Shown here: one piece after another, positions 6,904 through 10,920 of the stretch
Layout of the letters: the number at the start of each line of letters is the position of its first letter
Position numbering within the stretch: position 1 is the stretch's first letter
From: Chloroflexota bacterium
GTDB lineage: Bacteria; Chloroflexota; Anaerolineae; Anaerolineales; Anaerolineaceae
Assembly (NCBI GenBank): GCA_019136175.1
Contig: JAGVUS010000393.1
Coordinates: forward strand, 1 to 10,920
Reading direction: 5' to 3'
Length of the DNA: 10,920 nt
Made by a program: the position numbers and the translations under genes
Notes under the pieces: model-generated
Told to the model about the DNA's origin: nothing
The model's input: only the letters and a program-made list of their open reading frames with translations
The model's database searches: none

Positions 6904-6932
6904 ATTCTAGCATAATCCCGGAAGGCTTGCAA
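6904..6932 (-). promoter_or_regulatory. nrdR: Sigma-70 promoter of nrdR-nrdJ
   Basis: On the minus strand, TTGCAA (6932-6927) and TAGAAT (6909-6904) are separated by exactly 17 nt, and a TGC precedes the -10 as an extended element. The predicted start is near 6897, inside the second NrdR box. This is the best housekeeping promoter visible in the window. Confidence 0.7.
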
Positions 6933-7124
6933 GGGGATGAGGGCGATTCTAATCTTAAAATATTGCCTGAAATCAGGACTGGAAGAATGATGGAAACCAG
7001 CCATTTTCCCTGCTCCCATATGTGGATGGAAACCAATGATCCTTGATGTCCACCCAAGGAATGGGGGTGTTAAGTTTGGATTTCCCGTAAAAATTTTGAT
7101 GATGATTTGAAAGCTTAATAAATT
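6933..7124. other. Gene-free stretch upstream of the nrdR promoter
   Basis: No convincing gene is visible here on either strand. An 11-bp direct repeat, GATGGAAACCA, occurs at 6989-6999 and 7025-7035, 36 bp apart. A short palindrome, CCTGA-AA-TCAGG, lies at 6966-6977, about 35 bp upstream of the -35 element. Either could be a protein-binding site, but there is no family match. The stretch probably only separates the transcript ending near 7125 from the nrdR promoter. Confidence 0.5.
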
Positions 7125-7160
7125 CAGTCTCTCCTATCACAATCCGGATAAGAGAGACTG
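7125..7160 (-). terminator. Hairpin ending the membrane-protein transcript
   Basis: CAGTCTCTC (7125-7133) pairs perfectly with GAGAGACTG (7152-7160). After one mismatch, TATC (7135-7138) pairs with GATA (7147-7150), leaving an 8-nt loop. The 13-pair stem begins 16 nt after the stop codon of the gene at 7177-8226. On the minus strand it is followed by GAATTTATTAAG, a weak U-rich tail, so termination in that direction is likely but perhaps leaky. Confidence 0.65.
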
Positions 7161-7176
7161 ACCAGGGTGAATCAAT

Positions 7177-8226
7177 CTATTGTGGCGGTGACTCCGGAAG
7201 GGGAACCAGTCGGAACCTGGTTTTGTCCAATAATTGCTGGATAATTATGAGGGTTGCCACTGAATACACTTCATAAAATACACGAATTTCGATGGGGTAT
7301 CCGAAAAAGATGAACATTATCAGCAGGGGAATTAACATCATGCAAGCAGATACCAGGAATGGTGGCTTACGGAGAGGATGGATAAAAATTAAATATATTA
7401 CGATGATGCTTGTTATGGTGGAAATAATGCTCAGGGCTGGCCGATTAATCCAAAACCAAAGATGGTCGTACAGGTGAAATTCCAATGGCACACCAGGATT
7501 TCCTGAATAATGGGAGCGAATTGCCAGTTGCAGAAACAGGTAGATCAAACCCTGGGCTGCCAACAATTTCACTGCCAGACTTGGTTGGATGCGTTGTTTT
7601 GGGAACCAAAAATACAGGATGAATGGAATGACAAGGAAGATGGCAGTTTCTTTTGTCAGGACTGCAAGTGTAAATACCACCAAGTATGCCCACCAATGTT
7701 GCTTATGCAAGAGCACCAAGGCAAGTGTAAACAAAAACAGGACAGAAAAATCATAAATATATCCAATAAAGATAAATGGCAGCAACCCCATCATTGCAAA
7801 AAGGCAGGTAATATCCACAACCAATGAAGGGGCAGAGTATAAACTCAGCAGAAGAGCCCGAAAAGATGCACAAAAACCAACAATGGATCCTCCCATCATC
7901 AGAAGAATGATCAGTGATTCCACTGCCAGTTCTGGTGAGGCACGGAACCGACTTAATGACCGGGAGTATGCTGGTGAATTATTCAGATGGTTTTCCAGGC
8001 TTTTCTCGAAGGAATCTGGCAAAACGCTGGTTACTCCATTGGCTATTCCGGGAACCAGTACGCGGTATACAAAAGGACGATATGCCTTTCCCTCCAGCAT
8101 ATCTGCCAGTCTGGCTTTTTCATATGCATTTACTCCAGAAATATTAACAAAAACAACCAGCAGGATGCTGCTGGTGGCAATACAAATAACCCACCAAAGA
8201 AGTGAGTGGAGTTTATTTATGATCAA
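7177..8226 (-). CDS. Uncharacterised multi-pass membrane protein, GT-C-like
   Basis: A 349-residue integral membrane protein with about eight or nine hydrophobic helices (near 9-29, 101-121, 138-156, 158-174, 178-208, 220-236, 264-284, 291-311 and 318-333). I recognise motifs seen in a loosely defined family of bacterial membrane proteins: YRPFVYRVLVP (49-59) after the first helix, a YDFSVLFLF helix start (158-166), TKETA (191-195), and EIRVFYEVY (313-321) near the end. TKETA-like loops and this helix pattern recall GT-C glycosyltransferases that use polyprenyl-linked sugars, but no catalytic Asp motif is clear in the first outside loop, so activity is not claimed. The frame begins with a TTG at 8226 with AAAGG about 9 nt upstream; no ATG lies near the N-terminus. 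Base composition is visibly more AT-rich than in the neighbouring fts and nrd genes. It sits between two hairpins, so it may be its own unit or depend on read-through from ftsZ. Confidence 0.82.
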   Translation of the reverse strand: MIINKLHSLLWWVICIATSSILLVVFVNISGVNAYEKARLADMLEGKAYRPFVYRVLVPGIANGVTSVLPDSFEKSLENHLNNSPAYSRSLSRFRASPELAVESLIILLMMGGSIVGFCASFRALLLSLYSAPSLVVDITCLFAMMGLLPFIFIGYIYDFSVLFLFTLALVLLHKQHWWAYLVVFTLAVLTKETAIFLVIPFILYFWFPKQRIQPSLAVKLLAAQGLIYLFLQLAIRSHYSGNPGVPLEFHLYDHLWFWINRPALSIISTITSIIVIYLIFIHPLRKPPFLVSACMMLIPLLIMFIFFGYPIEIRVFYEVYSVATLIIIQQLLDKTRFRLVPLPESPPQ

Positions 8227-8252
8227 TTGACTTAACCTTTAAACGCAGGCAT

Positions 8253-8292
8253 ACCCATCCCCGCCCTCCTGCAAAAGGGGGCGGGAATGGGT
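8253..8292 (-). terminator. Strong GC-rich hairpin after ftsZ
   Basis: Bases 8253-8268 pair with 8277-8292, giving a 16-position stem with one C-A mismatch (8259/8286), one T-G wobble (8267/8278) and an 8-nt loop. It starts 14 nt after the ftsZ stop. There is no U-run directly after it on the minus strand, so it may slow or partly stop transcription, or protect the ftsZ mRNA end, rather than act as a classic intrinsic terminator. CCC-GCCC/GGGC-GGG palindromes of this style can also be dispersed genome repeats. Confidence 0.5.
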
Positions 8293-8306
8293 TGAAACAA
8301 CTCTGC

Positions 8307-9482
8307 CTAGCGATTGGTTTGTTCGGCGCGCTTGCGGAGAAATGCAGGCACGTCCAGATCACCGGTATTGACCACCTGGGGCGGGAAGGTGGATGCAACC
8401 GGCTGGCTGTTGGTATCAGAGGTTGGGCGTTCAGATGGACGATTGGTTGGCTGTTGCTGCGGGCGGGGCTGTGCGGTTGGCTCCGGGCGGTAGACACGCA
8501 ACTCAGAGGGGTTTGGGAGGCTGACACCGCGATCAAAACCGGTGGCAATCACCGTGATGCGGATTTCATCACCCATATTTGGATCGATGACTGCGCCAAA
8601 GATCAAGTTGACGTCCGGATGGGCGGTTTCCTTGATAATGGCAGCTGCCTGGTTGACATCAAACAGAGTCAGGTTGGGACCGCCGGTCACATTGAAGAGA
8701 ATGCCGCGGGCTCCGTTAATGGTGATGTCCAGGAGCGAGCTGGAAATTGCTGCATCGGCTGCCAGGCGGGCTTTATCTTCACCGGAGGCACGGCCAACTG
8801 CCATGAGGGCGGCTCCGCCTTCAGACATGATGGCACGGACATCTGCAAAGTCCAGGTTGATCAAACCGGGAACGGTGATCAGTTCGGAAATACCCTGGAT
8901 GCCCTGGCGGAGGACATCATCCGCAGTGCGGAAGGATTCCTGCAGGGTGGCGCGCTTGTCCACAATCTGGAGCAGGCGGTCATTGGGAATAACGATCAAG
9001 GTGTCGGCATGTTCCTTCATTCGATTGATGCCGTCTTCTGCAGACGCTGACCGCTTGGCTCCTTCAAATGTGAAGGGTCGGGTAACTACGCCAATGGTCA
9101 GGGCGCCAACTTCCTTGGCGATTTGCGAGACGATGGGCGCTGCGCCGGTTCCGGTACCGCCACCGAGACCAGCTGTTACAAACACCATATCGCTGCCGCG
9201 CAGGACTTCGTACAGTTCTTCTGCAGATTCTTCGGCTGCCTTGCGTCCCATCTCGGGATTGCCGCCTGCACCGAGGCCGCGTGTGGCTTTATCGCCAATC
9301 CGAACCCGGACCGATGCCCTGGAGAGCATCAAAGCCTGGGCATCGGTGTTCACCGCCACGAACTCGATGCCTTGCAGACCTTCTTCAATCATCCGGTTCA
9401 CTGCATTGCAGCCGCCGCCGCCCACACCAATAACTTTAATCCGTGCAAATGATTCTGGCTGAGGTAGAGTGTTAAGATCCAT
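8307..9482 (-). CDS. ftsZ: Cell division GTPase FtsZ
   Basis: A 391-residue tubulin-like GTPase that polymerises into the division ring. The N-terminal GTP-binding domain has IGVGGGGCNAVNRM (18-31), the tubulin signature GGGTGTG (107-113) and NTDAQAL (45-51). The T7 loop NLDFADVRAIM (209-219), which supplies the catalytic Asp residues to the next subunit, is intact. A Pro/Gln-rich disordered linker (about 333-374) leads to the conserved C-terminal peptide DLDVPAFLRKRA (375-386), the docking site for FtsA and other partners, followed by a short tail. The start at 9482 has AGGAG 6 nt upstream. It lies 39 bp after ftsA with no promoter seen between, so it is probably co-transcribed with ftsQ and ftsA. 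All key residues are present, and the length is normal. Confidence 0.98.
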   Translation of the reverse strand: MDLNTLPQPESFARIKVIGVGGGGCNAVNRMIEEGLQGIEFVAVNTDAQALMLSRASVRVRIGDKATRGLGAGGNPEMGRKAAEESAEELYEVLRGSDMVFVTAGLGGGTGTGAAPIVSQIAKEVGALTIGVVTRPFTFEGAKRSASAEDGINRMKEHADTLIVIPNDRLLQIVDKRATLQESFRTADDVLRQGIQGISELITVPGLINLDFADVRAIMSEGGAALMAVGRASGEDKARLAADAAISSSLLDITINGARGILFNVTGGPNLTLFDVNQAAAIIKETAHPDVNLIFGAVIDPNMGDEIRITVIATGFDRGVSLPNPSELRVYRPEPTAQPRPQQQPTNRPSERPTSDTNSQPVASTFPPQVVNTGDLDVPAFLRKRAEQTNR

Positions 9483-9521
9483 GGTTATCTCCTATCTTGA
9501 TATAAATCGTGTTGAAATCTT

Positions 9522-10757
9522 TTATGGCAACATACGTTTGAGGAAATTGATGATGGTTTCCCAATCCAATGACACTCCTTTCTTCCCCCTTTTACCACCT
9601 GAATGGGCGGGGATGGTTTCGCTCATGATTAATGCCCAGTGAAGCAACCCGACACTTGTCGAATAGGCGGGCGAGTTCAACTGGTCGGTTAAGCCAAGTA
9701 GGTTTTCGGGTTTTGCCAGCCGGACAGGCAGGTTCATAATCCGGGCAGCCAAAGGACGTATTCCAGGAAGCAGGCAGGCACCGCCGGTGAGAACAACACC
9801 GGCAGGTAGAAGCCCGTCATAACCGGAGCGCTTGATTTCCGCCAGGACCATTTCGAAAATTTCTTCCACACGGGCTTCGATGATATTGGAAAGCTCACGC
9901 CGGTTCACCCGGGTGGGTTGTTCTTCGCCAAAAGGACGGATTGTGAATACTTCATCTTCACCCACCTCATCCATGATGGCGTGACCGTACTGTTTCTTGA
10001 TTTCCTCTGCCTGCGAGATGGGCAGGCGTAAACCGTGGGCAATATCGTTGGTGACGTGATTGCCACCTACTGCCAAAACACTGGTATGCCATACGTCGCC
10101 GTCAATGTAAATTGCCAGGTCGGTGGTGCCACCACCGATATCACAAACCACTGCGCCCATCTGGCGTTCCGATTCAGTCAGGACGACTTCGGCGGAAGCC
10201 AGCGGATTTAATACAAATTGGGTTACATCCACTCCTGCAGCCTGGACGCACTGTCGAAGGTTTTCCACAGTGGAAGATGCAGCTGTGATGATGTGGGCTT
10301 CCACTTCCAGGCGAAATCCATGCATTCCTTCCGGGGCATGAATTCCATTTTGACCATCAACGGTAAAACCTCTCTGGATGACGTGGATAATTTCCCGGTT
10401 GTGGGGGATGGCAACAGCCTGGGCTGCTTCCAGGGCACGAGCAATATCTTCATCATCAATCACCCTGCCGGAAATTCCAACCACGCCATGACTGTTGATG
10501 GATGCCACGTGTGATCCTGCCAGGCTGACCCAGCCGGATGTGATTTCCAGCCCCGAGGATCGTTCCGCTTTTTCCACGGAATGAGCAATGGACTGGGATG
10601 CGGCTGCCAGATCTACAATGGTTCCCTTCTTGATGCCCTGGGATGGTTCAATTCCCACTCCCAGGATTCGCAGCCGGTTTTCCGCTTCCACGCGGGCAAC
10701 CAGCGTGCAGATTTTTGTTGTTCCTATGTCAATTCCCACTACGATTGATTCATCCAT
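9522..10757 (-). CDS. ftsA: Cell division protein FtsA
   Basis: A 411-residue actin-like ATPase that anchors FtsZ filaments to the membrane and helps recruit later divisome proteins. It shows the phosphate-1 loop GIDIGTTKICTLVA (8-21), the phosphate-2 motif CDIGGGTTDLAIY (205-217) and the adenosine motif VVLTGGACLLPGI (321-333). The SHS2/1C domain region (about 85-165) contains HVIQRGFTVDGQNGI. The end has a basic Gly/Lys linker (387-394) and an amphipathic helix, SLDWETIINFLKRML (396-410), which is the membrane-targeting sequence. The ATG at 10757 is 2 bp after the upstream ftsQ stop, and a GGAG site sits 8 nt before it inside the end of ftsQ, so translation is probably coupled. Full length with all nucleotide-binding motifs intact. 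Confidence 0.97.
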   Translation of the reverse strand: MDESIVVGIDIGTTKICTLVARVEAENRLRILGVGIEPSQGIKKGTIVDLAAASQSIAHSVEKAERSSGLEITSGWVSLAGSHVASINSHGVVGISGRVIDDEDIARALEAAQAVAIPHNREIIHVIQRGFTVDGQNGIHAPEGMHGFRLEVEAHIITAASSTVENLRQCVQAAGVDVTQFVLNPLASAEVVLTESERQMGAVVCDIGGGTTDLAIYIDGDVWHTSVLAVGGNHVTNDIAHGLRLPISQAEEIKKQYGHAIMDEVGEDEVFTIRPFGEEQPTRVNRRELSNIIEARVEEIFEMVLAEIKRSGYDGLLPAGVVLTGGACLLPGIRPLAARIMNLPVRLAKPENLLGLTDQLNSPAYSTSVGLLHWALIMSETIPAHSGGKRGKKGVSLDWETIINFLKRMLP

Positions 10758-10759
10758 GG

Positions 10760-10920
10760 CTATTGCTCCATCCGGAGATAAGGTGCGTGGACTGTTTCCA
10801 CGCTGATCAGTTTTGGCGACAGCCCCATTCGCTGCACCTGTTTGACAATTTCCTGGTATTCGGTCATCTTCAGGTCAATCTCATCCATCGTCAAACCAAT
10901 GTAGACATACCAGCCTTGTG
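10760..10920 (-). CDS. ftsQ: C-terminal end of FtsQ-like divisome protein (5' part outside window)
   Basis: Only the last 52 residues are visible, found by translating the reverse complement up to a TAG at 10762-10760. They read as WYVYIGLTMDEIDLKMTEY, a helix (EIVKQVQRM), then KLISVETVHAPYLRMEQ at the end. This fits the last helix and strands of the FtsQ/DivIB beta domain, which regulates septal wall synthesis from outside the membrane. The identification rests mainly on position: ftsQ precedes ftsA in most division clusters, and the two genes are 2 bp apart here. The fragment alone is too short and too variable to prove the family. Confidence 0.68.
   Translation of the reverse strand, partial: QGWYVYIGLTMDEIDLKMTEYQEIVKQVQRMGLSPKLISVETVHAPYLRMEQ

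Noticed and set aside
6753..6960. Cobalamin riboswitch upstream of the B12-dependent reductase operon
   Set aside because: I looked for the conserved B12-box core (GCCACTG) and accompanying helices on the minus strand and did not find them; NrdR boxes explain the control better.
6807..7019. 70-codon minus-strand open frame upstream of nrdR
   Set aside because: It runs across the promoter, both NrdR boxes and the leader hairpin, and has no ribosome site or recognisable protein feature.
6989..7035. Two copies of GATGGAAACCA, considered as a remnant CRISPR or iteron array
   Set aside because: Only two short copies 36 bp apart, with no third copy, no cas genes and no replication gene nearby.
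8292..9462. Plus-strand open frames of 252 and 306 codons opposite ftsZ
   Set aside because: They lie fully antisense to an intact ftsZ with every key motif. Their products show no domain, and the 8292 frame starts in the hairpin arm.

Overview
The window looks like a chromosomal piece from a Chloroflexota bacterium, probably an Anaerolineae-type organism. This is inferred from gene style and neighbourhood (an ftsQ-ftsA-ftsZ cluster followed by nrdR and a B12-dependent ribonucleotide reductase, an ECF sigma/anti-sigma pair with a secreted bactofilin-like protein, a secernin-type peptidase); there is no rRNA or other phylogenetic marker here to prove it. Coding density is high and all genes but one lie on the minus strand. 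I see no tRNA, rRNA, CRISPR array, transposon or phage gene.

Layout, read in the direction of minus-strand transcription from the right edge. (1) 10920-8307: the end of ftsQ, then ftsA and ftsZ, tightly packed, closed by a strong GC-rich hairpin. (2) 8226-7177: an AT-richer gene for an unrecognised multi-pass membrane protein with glycosyltransferase-C-like motifs, closed by a 13-pair hairpin. (3) 7176-6753: the longest gap (424 bp). It holds a good sigma-70 promoter, two NrdR-box-like operators 31 bp apart and a leader hairpin. (4) 6752-3688: the nrdR-nrdJ operon, encoding the repressor of ribonucleotide reductase genes and a class II (adenosylcobalamin) ribonucleotide reductase. (5) 2372-3691, the only plus-strand gene: a secernin-like C69 peptidase converging on nrdJ with a 4-nt overlap. 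(6) 2239-1601: a deoxynucleoside kinase, divergent from the peptidase across a short promoter region with a symmetric inverted repeat. (7) 1475-1: an ECF sigma factor, its zinc-binding membrane anti-sigma factor and a secreted bactofilin-like protein (cut by the window edge), coupled by overlapping ends and preceded by an ECF-type promoter.

Functionally, three themes sit side by side. The first is cell division: FtsZ polymerisation, its FtsA membrane tether and the FtsQ divisome component. The second is deoxynucleotide supply: de novo synthesis by NrdJ under NrdR control, plus salvage by the kinase. The third is an envelope-response module that probably regulates itself. The most informative non-coding signals are the NrdR operator pair overlapping the nrdR transcription start, and the TGCAAC-N16-CGTATA promoter in front of the ECF sigma gene. 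I found no clearly novel multi-gene system. The least understood items are the membrane protein at 7177-8226 and the secreted repeat protein at the left edge.
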